Assembly (NCBI GenBank): GCA_963751075.1 | Contig: CAVVTE010000013.1 | Location: forward strand, 1 to 64,000 | DNA from: JACCXM01 sp963751075 | Lineage (GTDB): Bacteria > Chloroflexota > Chloroflexia > Thermomicrobiales > UBA6265 | Direction: 5' to 3' | Length of the DNA: 64,000 nucleotides | In this document: one piece after another, positions 9,287 through 18,401 of the stretch | How positions within the stretch are numbered: position 1 is the stretch's first letter | Layout: each line of letters opens with the position of its first letter | Made by a program: the position numbers and the translations under genes | The notes under the pieces: model-generated | What the model was told of the DNA's origin: nothing | The model's input: only the letters and a program-made list of their open reading frames with translations | The model's database searches: none

Positions 9287-11034
9287 GAGTGGTTCCGGAT
9301 TTGGGCCAGCCTGTTGAAAAAGGCGGTGCTGCGAGCGGTAGACTGCGCGCCTTCCGCGTCCACCCTCATCCGGAGCGTCCCATGCTCGGCCCCGCCAAAT
9401 CCCGTCGCCTTGACGAGCCCATTGCCGTCTCGCTGGAAGCCCTCGTTCCTCAGGACCATTTCTACCGCCACCTAGAGGCGAGGCTCGATCTGAACTTCGT
9501 GCGCGAGTGGGCACGGGAGTTGTACGCCGAGCGGGGCCGGCCGAGCATCGATCCGGTCGTCTTCTTCAAGTTGCAGTTGGTGATGTTCTTCGAGGGCAAC
9601 CGCTCGGAGCGGCAATTGATCGAGATGGCCAGCCTCAATCTGGCCCATCGCTGGTACCTCGGCTATGCCCTCGACGAGGACCTCCCCAACCACTCGAGTC
9701 TGACCCGCATCCGGCAGCGCCTCGGGGTCGACGTTTTTCAGCGGTTCTTCGAGCAGGTCGTGGATCTTTGCCAGGAGGCGCGGCTGGTCCAGGGTCAGGA
9801 ACTCTTCTGCGACGCGACCAAGATCCAGGCGAATGCTGACCTCGATTCCCTCGTCCCGCGCTTCTTCTACGAGGCCAGGACTCACATCGCCGAGCTCTTT
9901 GCCGACGACGCTCCCACAGGCGCTGCCGAGATGAAGGAGGTGATTGGGGATGACCTCCCTGCCGGGGTGATCCGGTTGCCGCGCGAGCCTTCTGCAGCAG
10001 AACCGCTTGCCATCGACGATCCACCCTGGCGGCTCCTCGAGAAGCGACGGCTCGACCCACACCGCGCGGCCGCCTGGGGCTACGAGCGGACGAGCGCCTG
10101 GCGGGTGAGCACCACCGATCCGGATGCCACGCCGATGCGCACCGGTGCCCGCACCACCCTCGGCTACCACGACCATTACGTCGTCGATGGCGGCAAGCGC
10201 CGCATCATCCTGGCTGCGTTGGTGACGCCGGCCGACGTCATGGAAAACCAGCCGATGCTGGATCTGCTCTGGCGGGTCTGCTTTCGGCGCAAGCTGTGGC
10301 CTCGCCAGGTCACGGGCGACACCACCTACGGCACGACCGAGAACATCGTCGCGCTCGAGGATGCGGGCATCCGGGCGTTCTTCCCCCTGCCCGATTTCGA
10401 TGAGCGCACGCCTTTCTTCGGCAAGGGCAAGTTTGTCTACGACGGCAGCGTCGATGCGTACCGCTGCCCGGGCGGCAAGTTGTTGCCTTTGCGCAAGCAC
10501 AAGTACACCGAACGGGTGCGCGTCTACCAAGCGCCTGCCGCGACCTGCAATGCCTGCCCGCTCAAGACGTGCTGCACTGACAGCGTCAAGGGGCGGCAGG
10601 TCAAGCGCAGCTTCGACGAGTCCTACTTGGAGCAGGTGCGGGGCTACCACGCCACTGAGGCCTACCAAAAGGCCATGCGCAAGCGGCAGGTCTGGGTCGA
10701 ACCGCTCTTCGCCGAAGCCAATGACTGGCACAGTTTGCGCCGCTTCCGGCTCCGGGGGCTGGCGAACGTCAACATCGAGGGCCTGTTGATCGCGACCGGC
10801 CAGAACCTGAAGCGCTTCTTGGCCGCGAGCGGCTGGGGGCGACGAAATGCCCCGTGTGGCAGCCTCGTAGCGCTGCCAATGGAGCCACAAAGGCTCTCAG
10901 CCCTCTCCGGGTAATGACTCCTTCCTGCTGGAGACCGTGGTACCTGGGAGCTGGATCTGGAGTAGTCCGTGACGATGTCGCCGGCGAACGGAGGCTTTTT
11001 CCAACGGCCTGGCGGGTTCTGGGAACCATCCTCC
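9287..11034 (+). mobile_element. IS1182-type insertion sequence
   Basis: The intact transposase (9382-10914) lies between imperfect terminal inverted repeats. The left end, about 9289-9327, reads GTGGTTCC...GCCAGCCTGTTGAAAAAGGC. The right end read in complement, about 10990-11030, reads ATGGTTCCC...GCCAGGCCGTTGGAAAAAGCC. The exact outer ends and target duplication cannot be fixed by eye. This is the only apparently functional IS in the window. Confidence 0.65.
9382..10914 (+). CDS. IS1182 family transposase
   Basis: About 510 residues from the ATG at 9382, preceded by a GGAG at 9372-9375; the open frame extends further upstream without a site. The N-terminal DUF772-type region (RLDEPIAVSLEALVPQDHFY, VFFKLQLVMFFEGNRSERQL) is followed by DATKIQANADL (first catalytic Asp region), GYHDHYVVDGGKRRIILA, GDTTYGTTENI (second Asp), a Cys cluster (CNACPLKTCC) and a C-terminal VEPLFAEANDWHSLRRFRLRG with the last Glu. 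Intact and full length, unlike its neighbours. It catalyses cut-and-paste movement of the surrounding element. Confidence 0.9.
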   Translation: MLGPAKSRRLDEPIAVSLEALVPQDHFYRHLEARLDLNFVREWARELYAERGRPSIDPVVFFKLQLVMFFEGNRSERQLIEMASLNLAHRWYLGYALDEDLPNHSSLTRIRQRLGVDVFQRFFEQVVDLCQEARLVQGQELFCDATKIQANADLDSLVPRFFYEARTHIAELFADDAPTGAAEMKEVIGDDLPAGVIRLPREPSAAEPLAIDDPPWRLLEKRRLDPHRAAAWGYERTSAWRVSTTDPDATPMRTGARTTLGYHDHYVVDGGKRRIILAALVTPADVMENQPMLDLLWRVCFRRKLWPRQVTGDTTYGTTENIVALEDAGIRAFFPLPDFDERTPFFGKGKFVYDGSVDAYRCPGGKLLPLRKHKYTERVRVYQAPAATCNACPLKTCCTDSVKGRQVKRSFDESYLEQVRGYHATEAYQKAMRKRQVWVEPLFAEANDWHSLRRFRLRGLANVNIEGLLIATGQNLKRFLAASGWGRRNAPCGSLVALPMEPQRLSALSG

Positions 11035-11103
11035 TGGTTAGGTGTAGTACGGTCGCGATGCGACTGCTCAAGTACTGCTATATCGCGGTCAGTAGGAGGG
11101 TGC

Positions 11104-11981
11104 ATGCGCGATCGAGTCCAATTCGGGCTGATGCTGGCGCCCTACCTCACGGGGCTCGTCGCGCTGGTCATCGTTCCCGCCATCGCTGGATTCGGCCTGG
11201 CCTTCGCCGACTACAACGCCCTCCAGCCCCCACGATTCGCCGGCCTCAGCAATTTTCGCGCCCTGGTCAGCGACGACGTATTCCATATCGCCGTCGCCAA
11301 CTCGCTGTTCTACATCGCCCTTGCCGTGCCGCTACGCCTCGTAGGGGCGCTCCTCACCGCGCGGCTGTTGTTCCGGCCGACCCGGGGCGCGCGCCTCTAT
11401 CGGGCCCTTGTCTATCTCCCGACCGTGATCCCGGACATGGCCTGGGCACTCATCTGGTTGTGGATCCTCAACCCGATCTACGGTCCGCTCAACCAGAGCC
11501 TCGCCCTGATCGGCATCGACGGCCCGGCCTGGCTGGTCGATCCCACATGGGCGCGCCTCGGCATCGTGCTCATGATGATCTGGCAGATCGGCGAGGGGTT
11601 CATCGTCTGCCTGGCCAGCCTACAGGGCGTCTCCCGCGACTTGCTCGATCAGGCCGCCGTCGACGGGAGCGGCCCCTGGCGCGCGTTCTGGGGCATCTCC
11701 TTGCCACTATTGCGCCGGCGCTGCTTCTGCTCCTCTTTCGGGACACCATCCTCAGCTTCCAGGCCAACTTCGTCCCGGCCCTCATCGTGGGAAGAGGGGG
11801 CGGTCCTGACTACGCGACCACCTTCCTTCCGATGTACATCTACACGACCGCTTTCGGGTACCTGCGGTTCGGCTACGCCGCGGCCATGACCTGCGCGATG
11901 TACCTCATCACCGGAATCGTCCTCTGGTTGCAGTACCGAACCGCGCTCAGTTGGCGCCTCGGGCTCGACGATGCTGCGTAA
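11104..11981 (+). pseudogene. Sugar ABC transporter permease (MalF-like), one frameshift
   Basis: The ATG at 11104 follows AGGAGGG (11094-11100). The product has a MalF-type topology of six membrane spans and the coupling-loop EAA motif (DLLDQAAVDGSGPWRAFWGI). A one-base shift near 11710 moves the frame, which then continues APALLLLLFRDTILSF to the end at 11981. Family members transport mono- or oligosaccharides together with a second permease, a binding protein and an MsmX-type ATPase, which is absent here. The gene overlaps the next permease by about 11 bp, as is normal for this operon type. Confidence 0.8.
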
Positions 11982-12889
11982 CCTTCCCGGCAGCTGGCGG
12001 CGCCGAGTGGCGAGGCTTGCGCACAACGTGCTGGCGACGATTGTCGTGCTCCTCTTTCTCCTGCCGCTGCTCTGGGCGCTGTCCGGCTCACTGCACGATT
12101 CGGAGGCCGGCGTGCGCCGCGAGTTTGGTTGGATTCCGTCGCCGCGCCGCGTGGGGCAACTACCGTGAGGTCTTCCGGCGTGGTCGACCTGCTCCGCTAC
12201 GCAACGAACTCGTTCTTCGTCATTGCCCTGGCGGTGCCGATCACGATCGTCGTTGCCTCGTTGGCGGGATTTGCGATCTCGCAGTTGCCCAACGGTGGCG
12301 CTGGCGATTGCTCGCGCTGTCGGTGCTGTGCCTGATGGTGCCGCTGACCGCGATCTGGCTGCCCCGCTTCATCCTCTTCAAGGAGGCGGGCCTCATTGAT
12401 CGTCGCACCGCGCTCGTCGTCCCGGCGCTGATGGGAACCTCGCCGTTCTACGTCCTGCTCTTTGCCTGGACGTTCTTGCGCGTGCCGAGGGAGATCTACG
12501 AGGCGGCACGCCTCGACGGAGCCACACCGTGGCGCATCTGGAAGGAGATCGCGCTGCCGCTGGGGCGACCAGCCATCGTAGCCGTGGCGGTCTTGTCGGC
12601 AGTCCACTATTGGAACAGCATCATCGAGCCGCTGCTCCTGATCCGTACCGACGAGAAGAACACGGCCGCGTTGGGGCTGCGCGTGCTGTATGCGCTTGAC
12701 CGTGCGAACTGGCCGTTGATCATGACCGGGGCCATGGTCGTGCTGGCGCCGGTGCTCCTCGTCTTCGTCGTAGCTCAGCGCGCGTTTCTGCAGGATGCCC
12801 GCGGGCCGACGACAGATTCGCAGCTGATCGAGGTTACTGCGCGGCTCCCTCCTCCGCCCGCGCGAAGGAGTCGCGGCTCTGCTCGATGA
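11971..12889 (+). pseudogene. Sugar ABC transporter permease (MalG-like), several frameshifts
   Basis: Starts at 11971 (RNLPGSWRRRVARLAHNVL, a first membrane span). The frame changes near 12145, again near 12180 (VVDLLRYATNSFFVIALAVP) and near 12295, after which a long clean stretch follows. That stretch holds the EAA loop (EIYEAARLDGATPWRIWKEI) and the usual C-terminal spans. Every domain of a MalG-type permease is present, so this was a full-length partner of the upstream permease. Three indels make it non-functional as written. Confidence 0.75.
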
Positions 12890-14212
12890 CGCGCGGCGAT
12901 GGCTGCCGGCACGTCGACCGGGACGTAGAGGCGCGGTCGAACTCCGCGTTGAAGGTGTCTTCTACCTCCGGCCAGGTCGACAACAACGGCAAACGGTGGA
13001 TGGCAGGAATGTTGTCGAGGAAGACCTCGCTGCTCGCCGGCGGCAAGGCCGCCTCCGGGGCCGGGCTACCAACTCCGGAGAGCGCGGTCCCCGTGTCGAC
13101 TGGCACCCCGTCCAGGAAGACCGGGGAGTGGGCGACGCTTGTGCGGGAGGGGACGATGCGCCCGGTTTCGGCGAGGATCAATTGTCCCGTGTCCCCGACG
13201 GCGAACTCGATGAAGTCCCAGACCGCGTCCTTGTGCTCTGACGCGGCCGACATGCAGAACGCGTCACTGTGGAGGACCGTCGCCGCCTGGTCGATGACCG
13301 GGAGCGGCGCGACGTCCCAGTTGAAGCCTTCAATCTGGCGTAGGGTCGGCACCTCCCGTCGGCTCTGCAGGAACATCGCCGCCCCGCCGCGTATGAAGCG
13401 GTCGGCGTCCTCCTCGGCGGCGACCTCCTCCTCGGAGGGTACGACGTTGTGGCCGCTCGCGCCCAGGCTGACAAACTTTTCAATGCCGTTGAATCGCCTC
13501 AGGTGTGTCGAGTGTCAACGTCGTCGGGGCATCGAGATCGTCAACGACTTCGCCGCCCGAGCTCCAGACAAACGGGACCATGCGGTACATGATCGGTTCG
13601 ACGACGACCCCGTACTGGTCGATCTGCGCCGTCACCGTCGGTGTCCTGGGTCAGCGCCTCGGCGGCCGCCACGAACTCGTCCCAGGTCCAGCCGAGTGCC
13701 GGCAACGGCACGCCATTGGTGGTGAATAGGTCAACGTTGTAATAGACGATCAGGCTGGAGACGTTCTGCGGCATACATGCCTGGTCGCCGCGATACTTGA
13801 AGGCATCCATGGCGATCGGGGCGTAATCGACGGCCGAAATATCCGCACTCGCATCCAGGTAAGACGCGACCGGCTTCAGGGCGCCGCGGGCGGCGTACTG
13901 GCCGAACTGCCGGTAGTTGATGAGGAAGACGTCGGGCGGGTCGTTGCCGGCGAAGTCGGTGGCGATCTTGCGGTAGTAGTCGGTCTGCCCCGGGGTGTAG
14001 TCGATCGCGATGTCAATGCCGGGGTGGGTGGCCTCGAATCCCGCGACGACTTGCTCGTAGGCCGCTTGCTCGGCCGGGTCCCCCCAGAAGGCGAAGCGGA
14101 ACGATGTGGTTCCTTGGACAGCGGCGTGGGCGCCAATAAGGGGAGCGCCAATAAAAGCCGTCGCGATGATCGCCAGTACGCACCAGAGCCGGAGGGTTGG
14201 CGAACTGGTCAT
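12834..14212 (-). pseudogene. Sugar ABC transporter substrate-binding protein, multiple frameshifts
   Basis: The ATG at 14212 is preceded on its strand by GAAGGAG. A Sec-type signal peptide (LWCVLAIIATAFIGAPLIGA) leads into FRFAFWGDPAEQAAYEQVVA, the normal start of extracellular solute-binding family 1 proteins. Frames break near 13625, 13495 and twice within 12905-12945. All segments align to one protein that ends ARAEEGAAQ at 12834. It faces, and overlaps by about 56 bp, the permease gene on the other strand. Usually the binding protein lies upstream of and co-directional with the permeases. Confidence 0.75.
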
Positions 14213-14466
14213 GCGTGTCTCACTCCTTCGATCGGGGTGGCGGCCCCTGCGTGGCGAGACGTCAGCGCAACCCGACCGCAGTGTCGGCATTTAGGGGTGC
14301 CTTTCCTGACCGCAGTTAGGAGCCGCGCTTGTCGTGAGGTGGAATCATGCCAGAGCCGACTCGCAAAGGGAAGGACTGCGGGGTTTCCTGGCAGAGCAGG
14401 TAGGCGAGGGAGGTACCCAGCCGCCAGTGTTGCCTATGTCGCCTTGTGGTTGATGTGCGAAACGGT

Positions 14467-14708
14467 CTACCTGCGGAAGGTGACGGTTTCCAGGGGTTGG
14501 TCGACTGACTCGACCTCCCAGCCGGCGGCGAGCCAACCGTCCTTCGCCTCGACATGGGACCGATCGTTGGCCCACCAGGCCCACCAGGTGTGCGCCGACG
14601 GCGGGAGGATCCCGACCAGGTCTTCGATTCTCTAGCGAAGCTCATGGTGTGGCGAGGGCCGCTCTGTCGGCGCAGATGGTCGGCGAGGGGAGCGTATTTC
14701 TTTGCCAT
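14467..14708 (-). pseudogene. Small DUF7662-type protein, one frameshift
   Basis: The frame starts MAKKYAPLADHLRRQSG at 14708. After a shift near 14625 it reads IEDLVGILPPSAHTWWAWWA and DGWLAAGWEVESVDQPLETV, ending FRR at 14467. This is the layout of a small family (about 80 residues) of predicted nucleic-acid-associated or toxin-antitoxin-neighbour proteins that I recall as DUF7662. Function is unknown. Confidence 0.6.
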
Positions 14709-15270
14709 GCTTCACCGCTCTTCCAGCCCTGCGCTCGTTGCATTCAATCCAAGGCTGATTTCCTCTCGAATCTTTGCGTTTGATAGAGGGCGTTCGACCA
14801 ACTGCTTAGCATTGGCAGGCAAGTCCTAAGCATCCTTCATGAGGTTTTGCCCCCGTTCGATGAGGCCGTCGTCTTGGATACGAGCTACCCGCAAGCGAAC
14901 GAGGCGGATCTACCTGGGGAGATGCCGTTCTCGATCAATACCTACCGCCTCAACTCCCCAGCCATCGGCGAGCCACAGGAATGTTACACATGACCCTGAT
15001 GTCGTACATCGGGGAAAAGACGACACCTGACTGGGAGCTCTGTCCACTCCCTCGCCTGGAAGTTCTCCGCTCCGCTCCACCCGCCCCTTCCCACGACGAA
15101 CCTCGGCCGTTATTGAGTGCCAGTTATGGAAACGCTGGTTAGGGATTCGATTTTTCGATTTTCGATGGGCGCCTCACACCTTTCTCGTTGGTGGCCGGAA
15201 CCTGCGGTGGACGCGCCTGGGTCTCGTCTGGGCCGAGCACCGCGTCGACTTCGTGCCCCGGAAGATGCTC
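14709..15270. other. Gene debris without an assignable gene
   Basis: Short protein-like frames occur on both strands. On the minus strand, PLSNAKIREEISLGLNATSA ends just upstream of the 14708 gene. On the plus strand, about 14798-14992 reads VLSILHEVLPPFDEAVVLDT and DLPGEMPFSINTYRLNS. Neither has a start with a ribosome-binding site, and I recognise neither. They look like remnants of small genes. Confidence 0.3.
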
Positions 15271-15707
15271 TCAGTGCGGATCACCGGTCGAGATCCGTTC
15301 CTGTCCCGAGAGCCAGACGCGCCGCGGCGCCCAGGAGTGAAACGAGAGCCGGTCCCAGGTTGCCTTGCGGCCGAGCCGTCCCTCGGCGTGCGCTCCTCGA
15401 CGTAGTGTCCAGGAAGATCGCCGGCGGTAACTCCTCAAAGCGCTGCGGGAAGTGGCGTTGGATCAGCTCTGGCGCCAGCTACTCGGCCATGTTGGTGACC
15501 GACGTCGAGGTGTTCTGGGGCAGCTCCCCCATCACGATGACTGGGGTCTGGCCCGTCCTCTTCGAACACCCGCACCCAGCAGACGCCTTCGGTTCCCGAT
15601 CGAACATCCCGCGAAAGGCATACAGATAGTCCGCGGTCTTCGGCATACCCGGAGACGGCTTCGGCTCGTCCTCGGAGAATGGCTGCGGGAGTCAAGTGCT
15701 CACTCAT
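15271..15707 (-). pseudogene. Hypothetical protein with SVTNMAE motif, several frameshifts
   Basis: Reading from the ATG at 15707 and switching frames, the segments are: SEHLTPAAILRGRA; PGMPKTADYLYAFRGMFD; TPVIVMGELPQNTSTSVTNM; LAPELIQRHFPQRFEELPPA; GHYVEERTPRDG; and LGRKATWDRLSFHSWAPRRV, ending STGDPH at 15271. They form one coherent protein of about 145 residues with at least three indels and one in-frame stop. I know similar proteins only as hypotheticals in actinobacteria and Chloroflexota. Confidence 0.5.
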
Positions 15708-15798
15708 GGAATGGGGGCATTCTAGCCCACCCATTTTCTTTGTGTCAATTACTGTCGTAAGTTCGCTCGCCGTAGGCCCAGCTCGGACACTACCTGAT

Positions 15799-15978
15799 GG
15801 CAGTTCAACCGAACTGCCCAAGAAAGAACCAACCGGGGTCGTGGGTGTCACCGCAGGCCGCAGCGAAGCGGAGGAGGGCGAAGCCCTTGACACCCACCAG
15901 GGGCAGCGCCCCTGTCCTTCCACGATCTCGCTGGAGGCGAGCCGGAGGCCGAGGCACTCCGGCCGGAGGCTCCGCCGG
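15799..15978. other. Hairpin-rich stretch, candidate structured element
   Basis: Perfect helices occur in series. They are: 8 bp at 15799-15806/15811-15818; 10 bp GTGGGTGTCA 15841-15850 with TGACACCCAC 15888-15897; nested CCGC(AGCGAA)GCGG 15858-15871 and AGGGC(GAA)GCCCT 15875-15887; CAGGGGC(AGC)GCCCCTG 15898-15914; CTCGC/GCGAG 15927-15941; and GCCGGAG/CTCCGGC 15941-15963. The 10-bp helix encloses two hairpins and abuts a fourth, so it forms a multi-branched fold. No gene is supported between 15708 and 16111. Confidence 0.4.
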
Positions 15979-16111
15979 AAGCGGGATGGTGGTTCGCGAT
16001 TCGATGAGTGTTGAGGACAGCGAGCGGACGCTCCTGGCCGCAGGCGAGGAGCGGGAGCGGGGTTCGTTCTTCGATGCTTGGACTATCTGGAGGGAGCTTC
16101 AGCGCCCGCGT

Positions 16112-16528
16112 TCATCTGCGGGCCGGTTTCCACCCCTTGCGAATCGTGTCTCGGATGGTCTCGTATTTCTTGCCCTCTTCCCGGGCTGCGGTGATCGCCG
16201 GGACAAACACGGCGTCGTAGAACGGCGCCCCCATCCGATCAATGATGTCGTGATCGAACGTCTCATCGGTTTGCAGCTCGTCGCCTACTGAGCGGAACTT
16301 GGGCTCTTCTTCGCGCTCGTCCTTCTTGCTCGGTTTCTTGGCGTCTGCGGAGGATTTCTGGCCGAATCTGCGGGCCGCCACGACCTTGGCCAGCCAGATC
16401 CCGTAGCCCTTGGCTTGGTCTTCCGGATAGCCCTTTTCCTTGCGTTCCTGGCGGGTGTATTCGGCAAACACGTCAAAGCGACGAATCGCCTGCTGCGGCT
16501 GGATGTCACTCGTCTCAGCGTTGGCCAT
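16112..16528 (-). CDS. Hypothetical protein (about 138 residues)
   Basis: An intact, charged, probably cytoplasmic protein. It starts MANAETSDIQPQQAIRRFD and has a basic/acidic low-complexity middle (KKPSKKDEREEEPKF). The C-terminus is rich in Arg/Lys (KKYETIRDTIRKGWKPARR), with a conserved-looking FAEYTRQERKEKGYPEDQAK segment early on. I recall similar proteins as unannotated neighbours of phage or plasmid genes but cannot name a function. It is the first intact gene after the decayed zone. Confidence 0.65.
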   Translation of the reverse strand: MANAETSDIQPQQAIRRFDVFAEYTRQERKEKGYPEDQAKGYGIWLAKVVAARRFGQKSSADAKKPSKKDEREEEPKFRSVGDELQTDETFDHDIIDRMGAPFYDAVFVPAITAAREEGKKYETIRDTIRKGWKPARR

Positions 16529-16655
16529 CTCGGAGCCCCTTCACTAAGCAGCGGCCGGTCGACATGATGTTGACGATGCGCACGTCATGCCCTCATTGTC
16601 CTAGGCTGACGCTCCTGCCTGGGCGCTGTCAGTCGATCTCGTCCTCGGCGGTGAA

Positions 16656-17441
16656 TCACCGCGCGGCGCGCACACTGTCTCTCCAGGAAAGCAGCTGCCG
16701 CACGGGAGCAAAGTCGAAGTCGGGAGCGCTGACTTCCGCGATCAAGTGGGTGATGCCGTTCCGAAGGTACTCGTCGCCGAGGGCGGCGCGGCTGGTCTCA
16801 CGGAACAGGATCGAGCGCTCGATGGACGCTGGGTCGCGCCCGACCCTGGCGCACCAATCGTCGAGCACGCGGCTCAGGCGGCCGGCTTCTTCAGGCAGTC
16901 CGAAGCCATTCCAGATGTCCGCGTGCTGTGCCACCAGCCGGAGGGTGACTTTCTCGCCGCTACCCCCGATCAGGAGTGGGAGATGACCGCCGACGGGACC
17001 GGGGTTGAGCCGGCCCAACCGGTCTTCAATAATCGGTAATGCGGCGGCCAGGTCACGGAGGCGGGCGGGGGCGTCTTTGAAGTCGTACCCGTACTCGTCA
17101 TAATCACGCTGATTCCAGCCGCTGCCGATCCCCAGGATGAAGCGCCCACCAGAGATGTGATCGATCGTGCGTGCCATGTCCGCGGTCAGGTTCGGATTGC
17201 GATAGGAGTTGCAGGCGACCATCGGCCCAATCGTGGCCCGTTCAGTCGATTCCGCCATGGCGGCGAGCAGTGTCCATCCTTCGAAGTGCGAGCCGTTCGC
17301 ATCGCCGTAGAGTGGAAAGAAATGATCCCAGGTCCAGAGCGAATCGACGCCGAGATCTTCGGCGCGGCGCCAGGCATCCCGCAGATGCGACATCGTCGCG
17401 TGCTGAGGAGGAATCTGAACTCCGACCTTCACATCCGGCAC
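16656..17441 (-). CDS. LLM-class (F420-dependent) flavin oxidoreductase
   Basis: A 261-residue protein of the bacterial luciferase-like superfamily: VGVQIPPQHATMSHLRDAW at the N-terminus, DSLWTWDHFFPLYG, ATIGPMVACNSYRNPNLTAD, and RFILGIGSGWNQRDYDEYGY around the barrel. These enzymes bind F420 or FMN and oxidise or reduce varied substrates; the substrate cannot be predicted. The family in Chloroflexota and actinobacteria typically uses F420. It reads in the same direction as the DsbA-like gene upstream, 15 bp apart, so the two may be co-transcribed. Confidence 0.8.
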   Translation of the reverse strand: MPDVKVGVQIPPQHATMSHLRDAWRRAEDLGVDSLWTWDHFFPLYGDANGSHFEGWTLLAAMAESTERATIGPMVACNSYRNPNLTADMARTIDHISGGRFILGIGSGWNQRDYDEYGYDFKDAPARLRDLAAALPIIEDRLGRLNPGPVGGHLPLLIGGSGEKVTLRLVAQHADIWNGFGLPEEAGRLSRVLDDWCARVGRDPASIERSILFRETSRAALGDEYLRNGITHLIAEVSAPDFDFAPVRQLLSWRDSVRAAR

Positions 17442-17456
17442 AAACTGATCCTTTCC

Positions 17457-18107
17457 TTAACGCTCGTCTCGTTCATGTTCGGAGGTCGAGCGATCTCGCA
17501 CGGTCTGTCGCATTGCCGCCAGTATGGTGTCCGGAGGTTGCGCCCCAGAGAGCGCATAGCGATCGTCGAAGACGAAGAATGGCACCCCGGTAACCCCGAC
17601 ACGATACGCGTTCTCGATCGCTTCGGCTGTTTCGGTCGATCGTTCACCGCTTTGCAAACGCGCCAGCGTCTCCTCCCGGTCCAGTCCGGCTGCCGCGGCA
17701 ACGTCGGCGAGGGCTTCCAGATCGCTGACGTTTCTTCCCTCGTTGAAATACGCGCGCTGCAAGCCATCGACGATCGCCGTCCTGGCCTCCTGCGGCGCCA
17801 GCAAGATCAGCCGGTGCGCATCTAGGGAGGGGGCGCGAATTGCGTCCTCAAAGTCGAACTCCACCCCCGCGCGGTGGCCGGCGGCCCGCACCCGTTCGAA
17901 CATCGGCTCGACATTCTCCGCGCCGAACTTGATGCGGTAGAAATCGCGCAGTGGAGTACCTGCGGAGGGGACGTCCGGGTCGAGCAGGAACGGCCGCCAG
18001 GTCACCGATACTGGCTCACCGTCCCACTGCCGCAGAGCGGTCTCCAGGTTCGCCTTGCCGATACGGCACCAGGGGCAGGGGATGTCGTGATAGACGTCGA
18101 TGTTCAT
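17457..18107 (-). CDS. DsbA-like oxidoreductase (FrnE type)
   Basis: A 216-residue thioredoxin-fold protein: IDVYHDIPCPWCRIGKANLE contains the CPWC redox site immediately after the first strand, and a helical insertion follows. GVTGVPFFVFDDRYALSGAQ holds the cis-Pro loop, as in FrnE/HCCA isomerase-like DsbA proteins. The ATG at 18107 is chosen because GGAG lies 7 bases upstream; an ATG at 18125 is possible. No signal peptide, so cytoplasmic. Likely a dithiol-disulfide oxidoreductase or glutathione/mycothiol-type isomerase. Confidence 0.8.
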   Translation of the reverse strand: MNIDVYHDIPCPWCRIGKANLETALRQWDGEPVSVTWRPFLLDPDVPSAGTPLRDFYRIKFGAENVEPMFERVRAAGHRAGVEFDFEDAIRAPSLDAHRLILLAPQEARTAIVDGLQRAYFNEGRNVSDLEALADVAAAAGLDREETLARLQSGERSTETAEAIENAYRVGVTGVPFFVFDDRYALSGAQPPDTILAAMRQTVRDRSTSEHERDER

Positions 18108-18288
18108 GGGGAGCTCCAACGTCATGCAGTCATGTAACGTAGGCGACAATCGAGTCCAGGCGAGCCTAGCGCCGATTCTCACTGGCCCAGCATTCGCGAT
18201 CCAATTTGGGCTCTCAGGACCAGTCTCTCATGCATTGCGATACGCGTTGCTCGACTCAGGCGTTCCCTTTCATGTGCTGTGGTACGCA

Positions 18289-18401
18289 CACAAGATTGCG
18301 GATGCAACACGGATGACAGGGATGGGGACCAGCGGAAAGCGTGGCATGCCCACAGGATTGCGGATGCAACACGGATGACAGGAATGGGGACAAGCGGAAA
18401 G
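18289..18401. repeat. 51-bp direct repeat, offset 62 bp
   Basis: Copies at 18289-18339 and 18351-18401 match at 48 of 51 positions. The core is GATTGCGGATGCAACACGGA followed by TGACAGG(G/A)ATGGGGA. The second copy runs into the start region of the protease gene, so the duplication lies in its promoter/leader region. Confidence 0.75.

Noticed and set aside
9472..10890. A 472-residue minus-strand open frame opposite the IS1182 transposase
   Set aside because: It is the antisense shadow of a well-supported transposase, with no start site and an implausible composition.
11700..11720. Programmed frameshift in the MalF-like permease
   Set aside because: No slippery heptamer or following pseudoknot is visible, and neighbouring genes have unrelated indels, so random damage or error is simpler.
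15797..16291. A 164-residue plus-strand open frame over the hairpin-rich stretch
   Set aside because: Arg/Gly/Pro-rich composition follows from the palindromic GC-rich sequence; there is no start site, and it overlaps the credible minus-strand gene at 16112-16528.
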